Assembly: GCA_951640165.1 (NCBI GenBank)
Contig: OX621247.1
Location: 31,036,001 to 31,100,000, forward strand
DNA length: 64,000 nucleotides
Source of the DNA: Pseudoips prasinana
Lineage: Eukaryota; Arthropoda; Insecta; Lepidoptera; Nolidae
Reading direction: 5' to 3'
In this document: positions 20,582-31,384 of the stretch, in pieces
Layout of the letters: each line of letters begins with the position of its first letter
How positions within the stretch are numbered: position 1 is the first letter of the stretch
Notes under the pieces: generated by a model
What the model saw: the letters and a program-made list of their open reading frames with translations, nothing else
Told to the model about the DNA's origin: nothing
The model's database searches: none
Program-made: the position numbers and the translations under genes

Positions 20582-20656
20582 GGGTGGGGATTGAACCCAG
20601 GACCTATCGCTTAGCAGTCAGGGTCACTAACCACAAGACCAACAGGATATTTGCCT
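20582..20656 (-). mobile_element. SINE-B head
   Basis: GTGGGGATTGAACCCAGGAC and GCAGTCAGGGTCACTAACCA with CAAGACCAACAGG show a tRNA-like head in minus orientation. Confidence 0.7.
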
Positions 20657-20670
20657 TTTCTGTTTCATCA

Positions 20671-20930
20671 GACGGTCACCGTAGCCTAGTTTGTAGTGCT
20701 CCTGCCTACGAAGCTGGTGGTCCTGGGTTCGAATCCCGGTAAGTGCAAATATTTGTGTGATGAGCACGAATATTTGTTTCTGAGTCATGGATGTTTTCTA
20801 TGTTTGTATTTATCTATCTATATAAGTATGTATATCGTCGCCTGCTACCCATAGTACAAGCTTTGCTTAGTTTGGGGCTAGGATGATCTGTGTGACATTG
20901 TCCCTACATATTATTATTATTATTATTATA
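20671..20930 (+). mobile_element. SINE-C, full length
   Basis: The head is GACGGTCACCGTAGCCTAG and CTGGGTTCGAATCCCGG; the body CATAGTACAAGCTTTGCTTA; the tail a (TTA)n run at about 20910-20928. The B box is intact. Confidence 0.85.
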
Positions 20931-22545
20931 TTTGTTCTTCTTCTTCTTTTAACGTGACAACAACGATTCGAAACAGCATATCCATTTATAACAGCAAATT
21001 CACGTAAAAAATTACATACACATGATTTGTTCAAAGTTAAATATAAAGGTATTGTTTTCTTTTATTTTTATCTCACCAAACAGGAAATGGAAATTAGATA
21101 AAACCCGCACCACATATGTGCATTCTATAAATATATACTCTTGTGGAGAATGACGTAGAATATGTATTAGCTTATATAAATAGGTACTTGGTCTAATATT
21201 TTGCTTTTAATATATACCGCCTTCACTTATATATTACAAGTGAAGGAGACCTTTATTATCGTAAAGAGGTCCTTAATAATGATCTCAAAGATTTACTTTC
21301 TTATTGATTTCAAGTATTACAAGTAAAATATTGTCATATATAGCACTAGCAGCCCGCCCCATCTTCGCACGGATATTAAACAAACATTTCTAAAGTTATA
21401 TTTGTTATACTTTCTCGTTTTTGCTTGGGGTCAAACAAAAGAGTAAAATGCAGAAAATTCGAATATGAAATTGTTTTTTTGTATTATTTTGTTAATGTTA
21501 TCACGATATTTTTTTGTAGATAATTACATGTTCTGCAAAGACGTAGTACATTATTTTGTTATATAATCAATAGTTTCCGCAGCGCACGTAATGAAGGAGA
21601 GATTTTTGGTATTTTTTTCACACCTTGGGTTACATTATTGAAGTATACTAGAGCGAGTGATTCAAAAATTAGAATCCTGAGCATTAGCAAGGAAATCAAA
21701 AGAGCACAATATTTGCACTCGAGTGCAACACGTAACTTTTCCATCACCCCTCAGCGAGGAAATGACTAAATGCGAATGATGCTGACAAAAAAAATCTTAT
21801 TATAAATACTTATTTCAGGTATTAATTACTATATTATGATATGTAAGTATTACAGGACAATCTTTGTATTATAACAAATAATAGATACTTAGGTATAATT
21901 AAGAAAAACTTAAAGTAACGTTGCTACAGTTTGAGTGCAATAGAACAGTAATATTGCGCAAACAAATTAAGAAATAAACGTACACCAAGAAGGTTCCGAG
22001 TCTAAGTTTTTAATAAATTAAAAAAGTTGTATGATTAATTTGGCACCATAGAGGTAGAAGTAAATAGGTTTAATTATATTTTGCATTCATAAACTTAGTA
22101 CACCCGATGTTCTAAATTCAAATTTACTTTAAACTCTAGAGGATAAAAACGACTTTTCCACTCATATATCGAAGAGCAAAAATACTCTTTCCGAGATGGG
22201 GTGACGAAAATAACTATTTCCAAGTACTGGCCACTTGCACGGAGTTTTTAGTATCACTGTCTACGTATGTTAACATATCTAGGGTTCTAGCATCGAACAA
22301 TCCCACCTACTACATAAAATGTTTAGGGTGTTGTACGAGCTAGCGATGGTGTCTTATTAATTTGAAACTGTTCGTCTGTTATCTGTAATAGCTCCAACCC
22401 AGATGTATCGATCATAATTGTATACGATAGTTCAATCTAATCGAGATGCTTCTTAAATAGATGTCATCAAGATTGATTAGGTATTCTGTTAAAAAAATTA
22501 CAGCTCTATTAATAGTAAGAATAAGGGGTTTTTGTCAATTAGTTT
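20931..22545. other. Mostly unassigned; one Helitron-like terminus
   Basis: At 21345 a minus-strand end reads GGGGCGGGCTGCTAG with T after it, a third type of CTAG Helitron terminus with CTTCGCACGG beside it; its 5' end was not found. The remainder is AT-rich with no supported gene. Confidence 0.4.
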
Positions 22546-22800
22546 ATTCATTATCATCATCATGCCAGCCAAAGTATGTCTACTGCTGGACATTAGCCTC
22601 CCCAAAGAATCCTATCCCCCCATGTAGGCCATAATCGCCACGCTTGGCAGACGGGTTGGCGATCGCAGTTTGATGGTCATATTTCACAGAAAAAAAACTC
22701 TGCTGCCCATTCTCTGCTAGGTATTCCCTCGGACGATTTCTACGCCCCCCACGGGATGAGATGGGGTTATGATATTTTATGCCGTTACCACACAGCAGAT
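22546..22800 (-). mobile_element. LINE 3' fragment with (ATC)n edge
   Basis: TTATCATCATCATGCCAGCC and GTCTACTGCTGGACATTAGC, then GGTATTCCCTCGGACGATTT, match the minus strand of 11150-11345 and resemble the RTE-like tails elsewhere in the window. Confidence 0.6.
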
Positions 22801-23716
22801 TATTATTGTTTAGATATTACATTAATTTTAATGGCCTTTTTACTTCTCATTGAAGAACACAGTTTTTAAAGTAATAACTTCGATTCAATCATTGCCAAAA
22901 TAAGTTTTCAGAACCTTTAGTAAATCACGGTAAACCAAATAAGAATCAAAATAATTTCGATTTTCATAAGTATGTAGACTTTTCAATTTGTTTTATACTG
23001 ATACAAAAACGATTCCAAAAAAGCCAATTTTGGAGGATGAACATAAATTTCTTGAAACTTATACCATGACTAAACTGTTGTCGCTTAATAATTTGAGTAC
23101 CGCTACAAAAGATCGACGAAAAATGTAAGACTAGCCCTAATTGCTTTACTTTAAACAGATTTTTACGCTGATTTATGATATTTCAAGCCTAACTAAAAAT
23201 ATGATATAACAGCGTAAAAACCTGGCGTAAAAATCTGACAATCTTCTGTATAGATTGTGTCCTTATTACCATTGGAACCAACAGCTTAACATGTTCCGCG
23301 AATTAGTTGTAAGTAGACCCTCAGCTACCAGAATCTGCAATCAATCTTCATTTTTACGTAAAGACAATACCTTACGATGTGACTTCCCCCGTCAGACTCA
23401 TAGTCCAAACTACGAATTAATTACGTTAATAACAAGAAATCTATCATTTTATAAGTGTATGTATTCGTATCTCATAAATAAAACCGTATTTGCTCAATAT
23501 CGGATCTGTTTTACGATCTTGCACCTAAGTAATATGGGTAGTAAAATTTTTCATGTTGGTATACATAAAAATGTTGGTTAAATTTAAATGTATTCTATTA
23601 ATTTATATGGATGGTAGATCGAATCGAAAGTGGATGAGGAGTCACCGTGTGAATTGAGGGGGTTTTGAATACTAGGTATGTTGTACTAAGAGTAAATAGT
23701 ACTAAGTAACTAACTG
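22801..23716. other. Unassigned
   Basis: It includes a 108-aa plus-strand frame (23255-23581) with no recognisable motif, signal peptide or repeat support. I do not call it a gene. Confidence 0.4.
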
Positions 23717-23855
23717 TACAGACGCCAGCACATGAAGCTACCCCAATCTGTCAAATTTCCCCAATTGAAAGTGAACCTTACGTTTATGTGATAAAGTTGA
23801 AAATCTATAAAAGAAATTTGGCAGATTGGGGTAGATGGATGTGCTGGCATCTGAA
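23717..23855. mobile_element. MITE-M copy 1 (139 bp)
   Basis: Inverted ends TACAGACGCCAGCACATG and its near complement enclose CCCCAATCTGTCAAATTT and the mirrored AAATTTGGCAGATTGGGG. If the flanking TA is the target duplication the ends begin CAG, as in Tc1/mariner-type MITEs. Copies 2 and 3 are at 37630-37765 and 61853-61991. Confidence 0.75.
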
Positions 23856-23949
23856 CAAGTTATAGCATAAATAGAGGATGTGACTTAAGATTTAATTCGA
23901 TTCCATCAACCGATTGTTTTTGCTTGCTTGTATCTTCTATATGTATGAT

Positions 23950-24430
23950 CGGTAGTTCGCCGTATTTACACCCCCTTGCCTCGAAGAGCACGTAAATCGT
24001 CGGTCCTGTACCTTTTCTTATATCAGAGGGAGCACGAGCAAGTGGGTCACCTGATGGTAAGTGATCACCGCGTGCGTTGGGGTGCGTTGCGGGCCTATAA
24101 AAGTCAGCAAACAAGTGTTGCTGACCCTTCCCCCCACCCCAATGAGTCTGGCGATCTTACTCACACTCGGAAACACAACATTAAAATTATTAATGTTATT
24201 ATTAAGGAGTGTCTTCTGTAAGGTGGAGGTACTTCCCCAGTCGGGCTGCTCTTTGAGCGAATGAACGCTATGCCCTACTTGTACTAAATCTGTACTTAAT
24301 CTCTTTCTGCTCTTGTGGATATTCATCCCATCAGGTCATGAGAGTGATGGTGTGGAAAGTCCCGCGCAAATGTTAAGTCTCCATTGAGACTGAACACCGA
24401 GGTCGGAATTCGACCTCGGTGTTCGAGGAT
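23950..24430 (+). mobile_element. SINE-D interrupted by element E
   Basis: The SINE-D parts 23950-24006 (GAAGAGCACGTAAATCGTCG) and 24286-24430 (CATGAGAGTGATGGTGTGG) surround a complete element E (24007-24285) opening GGTCACCTGATGGTAAGTG. The SINE-D 3' portion contains the hairpin at 24392-24424. Confidence 0.7.
24392..24424. repeat. Perfect 14-bp hairpin in SINE-D
   Basis: GAACACCGAGGTCG (24392-24405) is exactly complementary to 24411-24424 across a 5-nt loop. Other SINE-D copies read GGCCGAAATTCGGC or similar at this place, without such long arms. Confidence 0.9.
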
Positions 24431-24862
24431 ATTATTATGTTTCATCTTTTCTAAGGCTTTGTGAAGACCCGTGTCTTAAAACCGAGTGGAAAATTAAACG
24501 TCCTCCGGTTTGCATTTCAGCCACAGAGAATTCTCCACGGAGTCTAGTCATCTCAGTGGGACTTAGTGGATGAGATGGGGTGCTTGATATGACCAAGGGA
24601 GTCAGGTGTCTTACGTGACCGCTTTACGTACAGACGCCTAATACCGCCCACTGGCCGACTTCAGGCTGCTAATGGGTATATTTATTGACTGGTAAATCCC
24701 TAAAAGACTTTTTGTCCAACCCACAGCCTCATTAGCGACGATTGCACAAGCACATTGTGTGGCCCTTATAATGTTGTTCTAGATCTAGTCTGGGTGTGGT
24801 TTGTCTCCATGAATTGGATGTTAATAAAGTCCTCCGCGATAAGGGGTTTTATTTTCCTAGTA
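24431..24862. other. Low-information region with a SINE-D scrap
   Basis: TAATACCGCCCACTGG and CGACTTCAGGCTGC near 24640-24670 are a reversed piece of SINE-D. The rest is unassigned. Confidence 0.45.
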
Positions 24863-24933
24863 CCCAAATTGGCCCCACCAAATTTTAAAAAGACAACGCC
24901 CGCTTTTTACATTTTGGTGGGGCCAATTTGGGT
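24863..24933. repeat. Hairpin, about 30-bp arms
   Basis: ACCCAAATTGGCCCCACCAA on the left is mirrored by TTGGTGGGGCCAATTTGGGT on the right. The loop contains AGACAACGCCCGC, the edge of SINE-H. Confidence 0.85.
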
Positions 24934-25439
24934 TTATTGAAAAGAATATTAAATTATAGACAATATGTAGGTTTCAACTTGCAGATCTTATACCCACGTT
25001 CTGATGCACGTAAACACTATTTCAAATATTTGATGCTAGTAGTTATCTCACGACCGTGGGTTTATTTTTTTCAATGACAACGCCAATTAGGATAATTTAT
25101 TCATGTGTCGCGACACATGGGAGTTTACGAACACGTAATGAATCCATTCATAACGTGTTTGCAAAGTCTCAAAGCTCACCTTGGCTTTATACAACCTTTT
25201 ATGGATCTATCAAATAGTTGTAATATCGAACTCAGAACAAGGCACCAAGGTACTTGTAAGGTAATTGTTAAAAACCTTCTAAAAAGCGGAGTTTTCAATC
25301 CGGCTATAACTTATAACTTTTAAAGACATGCATCATTTAAAAGCATATTATATTGGAACCACAAACGAGTTTACAATCATCAATAAATAAAGCTTAAATT
25401 ATACTTACTGTAAACTCAACATTCTTTTAAAGATAAATT
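24934..25439. other. Unassigned
   Basis: No repeat or gene was recognised. Confidence 0.4.
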
Positions 25440-26212
25440 AATCTCTGTCAGCACAGAGGCCTCACCTGTACTAGCGGGTGTACTTCCGGTTTATCTTAAA
25501 GTTCAAAGACGAGCAGCAATGTATTATTCTACGCGAAAATTTGGAAAATGATTTTTATCATTACGCGATCGTACTAAAATAACCAGGCTATTTATGCCAA
25601 TAGCTAACTTAAATGACTAACTACTATATGAATGGCAATGTAGATGGAATACCTCGATCAAGGGTCGCCATCTTGCACCAGTTTTTCCGGACATACGCGA
25701 ACGGTTAAATAAAACTTGGCTAATCATAGACCATTGTGTTGCACAATGTCTTACCGGACACGGCAATATTAAAAGTAAAATGTTTAGTTTCAAATTAGTA
25801 TCTTCACCAATCTGTCTGTGCTCAACTTCCTGTAACGAATATGAACAAACTGCTCACCACATACTTTGGGAGTGTGATCTTTGGCAAAATCAGCGTGATA
25901 TTATGTTAAACAGCTTGCTACCAATATCTGGAGTAGTTTATTATACGGATCTTGTAGCAACAAGGAACAACTCTCGTGCTTTTAAGCACTTTTGCCATAC
26001 CTACTATTGGAATGAAATATAACAGCTCACTTAGGACCCTTAAATTGATCCTCGGTGCTTTTGCACCTGGTCTAGTTGCAATTCTCTCGTGTTATGAGTT
26101 TATAGCCTCTTTACATAATTATGTCTCCCGCTTTGCTCTGGAGGAAAGTGGAATATCTATATATACTAAACGCATATTTAAAAAAAAAATTGTTCATATC
26201 AATTGACATAAA
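25440..26212 (+). mobile_element. R1-like LINE, C-terminal remnant
   Basis: Broken frames encode SPVLAGVLPVYLKVQRRAA (from about 25463), LYEWQCRWN and LTGHGNIKSKMFSFKLVSSP leading to CLCSTSCNEYEQTAHHILWE, the Cys-rich C-terminal block typical of R1/LOA-type non-LTR reverse transcriptases. At least one stop (TGA at about 25551) interrupts it. The 3' UTR (GGTGCTTTTGCACCTGG) has a relative at about 62843-62935. Dead 5'-truncated copy. Confidence 0.7.
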
Positions 26213-26221
26213 GAAATGACA

Positions 26222-26370
26222 GTTGATGGCCGACAGATTTACGTGCCCTCCGAAGGACGGACGCGATAAGAAATTAAAATTCGACGGCCACCCATCTATA
26301 GGCTAACCGTTTTAACTCACCGATTACTTACGGACCAGTGAGTGTACTTGGCAATGACAATGGAATGCGA
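26222..26370 (+). mobile_element. Dispersed retroelement tail
   Basis: ATTTACGTGCCCTCCGAAGG and GGCCACCCATCTATAGGC match the repeat at 33828-34050. Confidence 0.55.
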
Positions 26371-27019
26371 TGAAACGGTCAAATTAGGTATTGCCTCTTT
26401 AATAAATATTTAAAAATATAAATTTGTAAAGTAACGTTATATAAGGTAGGTAGGGGTTCAGTTAGAAGCTTTGGCTTATTATATTAGAACCTATTTTCAT
26501 GTCTCGTGTCCTAACTCTCATAAAATATTTGTGACATGTTACATTCGCATATTATGAGGAGTGCATTTGCAAGATTACAATATTCACTTTTATTATTACA
26601 TTCATACGTATAAATGAGGTTTCCTTTCCCTGGTCTCTGACGACACCCAAGGGATCATAAAACTATTTGCAGCCGACACTTTGGTCGCACACTCTCACAG
26701 TTCTCTAACTCGGTACTCTTAAAACCTAATACTTTACCACCGACCAGCGAAAGCATTCTGTCAATTTTTAACCGTCTTCAAGAAGAAGGAGCTTTTCAAT
26801 CCAACTGTATATTTATTTTTGTATGAATGGTACCAATGACCAATGGGAATTTACTTTGAGTGAAGCTTTAATTTCAGAATGTCCAGTAAAGCTGAGAGTA
26901 CTATTGCTAAATACATAACTATTTAGGTATGTCCTGCATTAACTGTACGTTTATGCCTAAATGTTTAAAAAAATTCCACCCGTGCGAAGGCGGGACGGGT
27001 CGCTATTATACTTATAAGC
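26371..27019. other. Unassigned
   Basis: No supported gene or repeat. Confidence 0.4.
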
Positions 27020-27398
27020 TGCCATGTTGGCCTAGCGGTAGCGTGTTCACCCGCAGAGGACGAGGTCCTGGGTTCAAATCCTTTGGCGGAAAAAAAGTGA
27101 TTTTGAGACTTTTCTGTAAAAAGTAAAAATTCTCAGCATCAGCCCGAAGTCAGGGAGTTGGCGGTATTATACCCTCGTGCTTCGGAGAGCACGTAAAGCC
27201 GTCGGTCCTGTGCCTGACCTCTTTCCGGTCGTGTCGCCTAAGCGTCCCATCGGATCATGAGAGTGATGGAATAGAAAGTGCTCCTGTGTTTGCGCATACA
27301 CTTAAGCACTATAATATGTCCCGCGCAGATGGCTAATCTCTGTTGAGACTGGCCGCCGTGGCCGAAATTCGGCTAGGAGGTCATTATTATTGTTAAAT
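27020..27398 (+). mobile_element. SINE-D, nearly full length
   Basis: The head is GTTGGCCTAGCGGTAGCGTG and CTGGGTTCAAATCC; the body GGGAGTTGGCGGTATTATAC and AGAGCACGTAAAGCCGTCGG; the tail GGTCATTATTATTG. The B box has a C-to-A change (GGTTCAAATCC). Roughly 375 bp. Confidence 0.85.
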
Positions 27399-27410
27399 AC
27401 ATACATATTA

Positions 27411-27541
27411 TAGATAAACTACACCCAGACATCGGGCAAACAATCATGCTCATCATACAAAGTTTTGTCCAGGGTGGGGATCAAACCCGCGGCCTCTGGC
27501 GTAACAATCAGGGTTACTGACCAGTAGACCAACAGGCTTTC
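27411..27541 (-). mobile_element. SINE-B head half
   Basis: GTGGGGATCAAACCCGCGGC and CAATCAGGGTTACTGACC with TAGACCAACAGGC. Confidence 0.7.
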
Positions 27542-27595
27542 ATATAATTTTGTTTAAGTTGGTAAGAGCATATACAACATGTAACTTAATTAACG

Positions 27596-27842
27596 TCCGT
27601 CATAATAATAATACCTTAATATAGACAGAACCATTGACAATATGTAGTAAAAATATTAGACTTAAACTAGATAATTAAACATAATCTCTTCACAATAACT
27701 TGATATTGATACGAGCTAGCTAAATATCAATGCTATAATAAAATAAATTTTATAAATTACTACAATCATGTTCTGACTATTTACAAGCGCTTTTTTATAG
27801 TCTACGTGAATAAAAACCCTTTTTATTTTATTTTTATTTATT
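27596..27842 (+). mobile_element. Element G inside MITE-F
   Basis: It runs from TCCGTCATAATAATAATACC through CATGTTCTGACTATTTACAA to an AT-rich (TTTTA)-like tail. TTAACG at 27590-27595 and 27843-27848 is a probable 6-bp target duplication. Confidence 0.7.
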
Positions 27843-28101
27843 TTAACGCACATCCTGAAAATAGTTTGTTCAGAATCGTTTACTGAATCCATTTATATAA
27901 TTTTTAATGTAGGTAATATTTTTTCAGAAAATAATTAAACTACGCAAATTATTGTCATATTAACCCCGTACAGTCAAAACAAATTGAAATAGACCGTAAG
28001 TCAAAGTAAAAAGACTTTTAAAATCGCAGTTTAATTGTATTCATACAAATTCCATCATTCAATACAAAATAAAGAAAAATAAACTTTATTCCAAGAAACT
28101 A

Positions 28102-28465
28102 TTTTTTTTTTTTTTTTGAAATGAAATCATTTATTCAGCACAACACACAAGAAATACAATAAATTAAAAAAAGCAACATCAATACAGAGAAAAGGAACAG
28201 AAAGAAGGTAACAATCATATCATGGGGCAGGTGTGTCTTGCATGTTCTGCCGAAAGGGTCACCACCTCAGCATCAGCTAAGTGGGATACACCTAGCGCTG
28301 GTTTTCAGTTGGCAACCCAGGTATGTGACGCACGGACAGAAACAACAATAATGTACATAAATCAATCGAAAAAAAGCAAATAAAATAAACGTTGACGTTA
28401 ACACAACATCGGTACATAAAAAATATAATATATTATCAACGTTTTAAACTTATACAAACTGATAG
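28102..28465 (-). mobile_element. LINE-like 3' end inside MITE-F
   Basis: It starts with a 16-nt T-run and TGAAATGAAATCATTTATTC, then a GC-richer part with GGGGCAGGTGTGTCTTGC. It resembles a poly-A-tailed LINE 3' UTR on the minus strand. The clade is unknown. Confidence 0.55.
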
Positions 28466-28588
28466 TAATTTAGTATATAGCAATGCATATACATGTTCAA
28501 TTAAATGTTCAGTGCATGTATTATGATTACAAAATAATATTCTAATTGGGGTGTTTGAGGGTGTGCGTTAATTACGTTACATGTTGTA

Positions 28589-28989
28589 GAGAGAGACATA
28601 ATTATAATAAATCTAGAATTGATACCCAATAAATAATAAGATGAGCCCAGTGTTATTCCTATATCCTCAATATACAGGAAGTTGTGTTACAAATTACAGA
28701 AAAAATAATATCTTCAGTCCCGTGTCACATAAGGAAAATAAGCGAAATAATTCGACTTTTCTAGAACACACGCGTCTAACAGGAAATGAAATAGTTCTAA
28801 AATTAATAATAACGTCCTGACCTTTCAATACGATCTTCACTAGAAATAGATAAGATGGCATTGAAACTAATTATGTTGTACTAAATATAATATTGCCTTC
28901 AGTCAGCCTCTATTTATAATGATAGAAGCCTTAGATAACGTGCAATCAGTTTAATTTTATGAAACTGGTTTTCCTTTGCTTCGCTGGTC
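28589..28989. other. Unassigned
   Basis: No supported feature. Confidence 0.4.
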
Positions 28990-29568
28990 AAGCGGAAGTG
29001 TGTCAACCGCAGATAATTTTAATGCCCGTATGGACTTATGGCATACAATTGTGGGGTTGTGCCAAAAAAAGCAACATAAATATCATCCAAAGATTCCAGA
29101 ATAAAGTGTTACGAGATATCGTAAGTACACCTTGGTATATAAGAAATGACGATTTACACCGGTGTCTAAAGATGGACTCCGTTGCAGAGACCATTCGGAA
29201 ATACGCTACAGCTCATGAACATAGGCTTCTACATCATGTGAACGTCGAGGCCATCCAGCTCCTCGACATTACAGAGCTAGTGAGACGTTTAAAGAGAACA
29301 AAACCCTATGATCTAGTGTCGTGATTAGTGATTAGTGTATTTAGTGATAGCAATAATGTAATTATAAAGAACACATGAACAAAGTGTCTTCCCTTTAAGA
29401 AATATGACTAAGGAAAGTCGGTGGACTGATTCTTAGAATTAACTATGTTTATGTAGAAGTTTAGGTTAATATAAAATTACTTATTAGTCTCTAGACTAGA
29501 TTGTAATACATGTAAAGGACTATACTTGGTACATTATCAAATAATAAAAATAAAAAAAACTAAAAAAA
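28990..29568 (+). mobile_element. Jockey-like LINE, 3' end with ORF
   Basis: The open frame to 29324 encodes PVWTYGIQLWGCAKKSNINI, then IQRFQNKVLRDIVSTPWYIR, matching the conserved C-terminal region of Jockey-clade reverse transcriptases. It ends in RRLKRTKPYDL just before the stop. A 3' UTR follows with an A-rich tail at about 29541-29568. It is 5' truncated; the ORF start is not a real translation start. Confidence 0.8.
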
Positions 29569-29885
29569 CCGCAGATAATGAAGTCCTGGATTCAAATCTC
29601 AGGTTTCGGATTCTCGAAGAAGAAGAATCGCGAAGTATTTCTCAGTAGGCGATATTGAAACCCCGTGCCTCGGAGAGCACGTAAAGCCATCGGTCCTGTA
29701 CCTAACCTCTTTTCGGTCGTTTCGGAAGTCGCCCCATAGAATCGTGAGAGTGATGGAATAGAAAGTGCCCCTGTGTTTGCATACACACTTGTGTACTATA
29801 TACTATGTCCTGCGCAGATGACTAGTCTCTGTTGAGACTGGTCGCCATGGCTGAAAATGGACCAGGAAGACATTATTAAGATATT
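29569..29885 (+). mobile_element. SINE-D, partial
   Basis: CCGCAGATAATGAAGTCCTG, then CGGAGAGCACGTAAAGCCAT and CAGGAAGACATTATTAAG. It abuts the Jockey tail. The head is partly missing. Confidence 0.75.
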
Positions 29886-30018
29886 AAATTGAAAAGTAAA
29901 TATACTCATCGTCATATTTCAGACTATTTTTTTATTTAATTAATTTATTGCGAATCTATCATACATAATACATTAAAATATTAAAATATCTATAATTATT
30001 ATAAATATCTATAATACA

Positions 30019-30187
30019 CTAGCTGTGCCCCGCGGTGCTACTAGCGTTAAATTTTATAAATTTTCTTTGCTATAAACCTCACGGAGCCCGAGACCTTTCC
30101 AACGAATGCAAAACCGTGGAAATCGGTTCGTGCGTTCTGGAGTTATAGCGTCAGGAAGGAAAACCCGACTTATTTTTGTATAGTAGA
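30019..30187 (-). mobile_element. Hel-3 miniature Helitron, 169 bp
   Basis: On the minus strand it starts TCTACTATACAAAAAT and ends GGCACAGCTAG, flanked by A and T. It has the same length as the nested copy at 17465-17633. Confidence 0.85.
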
Positions 30188-30243
30188 TTAAAAATACAGA
30201 TATATTTCAAGGTGTTGAGAAAATGTTGTTATAACTATGTCCA

Positions 30244-31011
30244 GCCTGGGGCTCTACCGGGTAAGTCGCCGAACATCGATTTCTTAAATGGTGTTCAAAT
30301 AAATACATACATAGACTCACGCCTGTTTCCCAGAGGGGTAGGCAGAGACAACGGATTTCCATTTGTCACGATCTTTGCATACTTCTTTTGCCTCGATTAC
30401 TGACATTATATTCTTCATACATGCTCGCCGGTTTAGGGTACTTCTGACCTGCCCTTTCTTGAGAACATCTCCAATTTGGTCAGAGAATGTTCGACGTGGT
30501 CTTCCCCTTCCGGTTGTCCCATTCACACAGGCCAGGTATACTTCTTTTGTCAATCTTCTTTCATTCATCCTTTCTAAATGGCCAAACCATCTCAGCATGC
30601 CTTTTTCAATCTTTGTGACTACATCCTCTTTCACACCACAACGCTCTCTTACATCAGTATTTCGAATTCTGTCTCTCAAAGTCACACCACACATACTTCT
30701 CAGAGCTCTCATTTCCACTGCATTTATTTTACTTTCATTCTTTTTCTGCCATACCCAACTTTCACTTCCATACATTAAAATTGGCACTAACACTCCATCG
30801 TGCACGGCTAGTCGAGCCTTCAAATAAATGAAGGTTAAAAATGACTTTATAAATCGTTAAATCGGCTTCAACGTTGACAATCCATTCCGGACCATTTATG
30901 ACGTCACGTGTGCTCATGGAAGCCTATTTAACGATTGATTTATTTAACCTTTATTTATTTGAACGCCATTTAAGAAATCGATAGTCGGCGACTTAGCTGG
31001 TAGAGCCCCTG
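30244..31011. mobile_element. Fold-back element FB copy 1, interrupted by a LINE
   Basis: Long inverted ends (GGCTCTACCGGGTAAGTCGC at left; complement at right) include GAACATCGATTTCTTAAATG. The unique centre holds a CRE palindrome TGACGTCA at 30899-30906 followed by CGTG. A 514-bp LINE fragment sits in the left arm. The intact relative is 42729-42976. Confidence 0.75.
30294..30829 (-). mobile_element. RTE-like LINE, 3' 514 bp with ORF and 11-bp duplication
   Basis: The insert 30305-30818 is flanked by TTCAAATAAAT at 30294-30304 and 30819-30829. Its minus-strand frame encodes [35 protein letters not shown] and [16 protein letters not shown], ending SAYPSGKQA. This is the C-terminal region of a LINE reverse transcriptase widespread in Lepidoptera. 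A TATG-repeat tail (CATACATA on plus) marks its 3' end. The frame is open for 168 codons, so the insertion is fairly young. Confidence 0.85.
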
Positions 31012-31300
31012 TTAGGGCATGCAACTGGTTTTAACAAAATTGTCACGTATGTCAAAACTTAAACATATTGTACATATGTCAGTGATAAATTCAATACTTT
31101 TAACAATTCAAGTAAAATAAAGTTAATTAGATATAAAACACACAGGTTAAGAACAAAATAAATCACCTTACAAATAATAAGTCTCATATTATTTTAAATT
31201 CCTTATTCTTTTGCTATTAGTAAATCAGTGCTACGGCGTAGAATCCACGTAGCGTTTTGCTACGGTTTATTTATGAGGTATCATACTAAAATGGCAAAAA
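31012..31300. other. Unassigned, with GCTACGGCGTAG motif
   Basis: The motif at 31230-31241 also occurs at 20148. Otherwise AT-rich. Confidence 0.4.
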
Positions 31301-31384
31301 GCTACACTTGTGGTGCTACACTTGTGGTGCTACACTTGTGGTGCTACACTCGTGGTGCTACACTTGTGGTGCTACATTTGTGGT
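31301..31384. repeat. 14-bp minisatellite, six units
   Basis: GCTACACTTGTGGT units start at 31301, 31315, 31329, 31343, 31357 and 31371; unit 4 has one change (ACTCG) and the last has CATTTG. Immediately after, GTAGCACCACAG mirrors the unit and can pair with it. Repeating peptides in ORFs across it are artefacts. Confidence 0.95.

Larger units (their letters stand above)
27573..28588. mobile_element. MITE-F with two inserted elements
   Basis: The ends are TACAACATGTAACTTAATTA (27573 on) and the reverse complement at 28569-28588. It is split by an element G copy (27596-27842, flanked by TTAACG on both sides) and by a minus-strand retroelement end (about 28102-28465) that starts with a T-run. 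Without the inserts it matches the 401-bp copy at 61319-61719. Confidence 0.75.

Noticed and set aside
23255..23581. 108-aa plus-strand ORF
   Set aside because: No signal peptide, domain, splice context or repeat homology; amino-acid composition looks like AT-rich chance sequence.
30363..30827. 154-aa plus-strand ORF
   Set aside because: Antisense shadow of the RTE-like LINE coding sequence on the minus strand, which has recognisable reverse transcriptase motifs.
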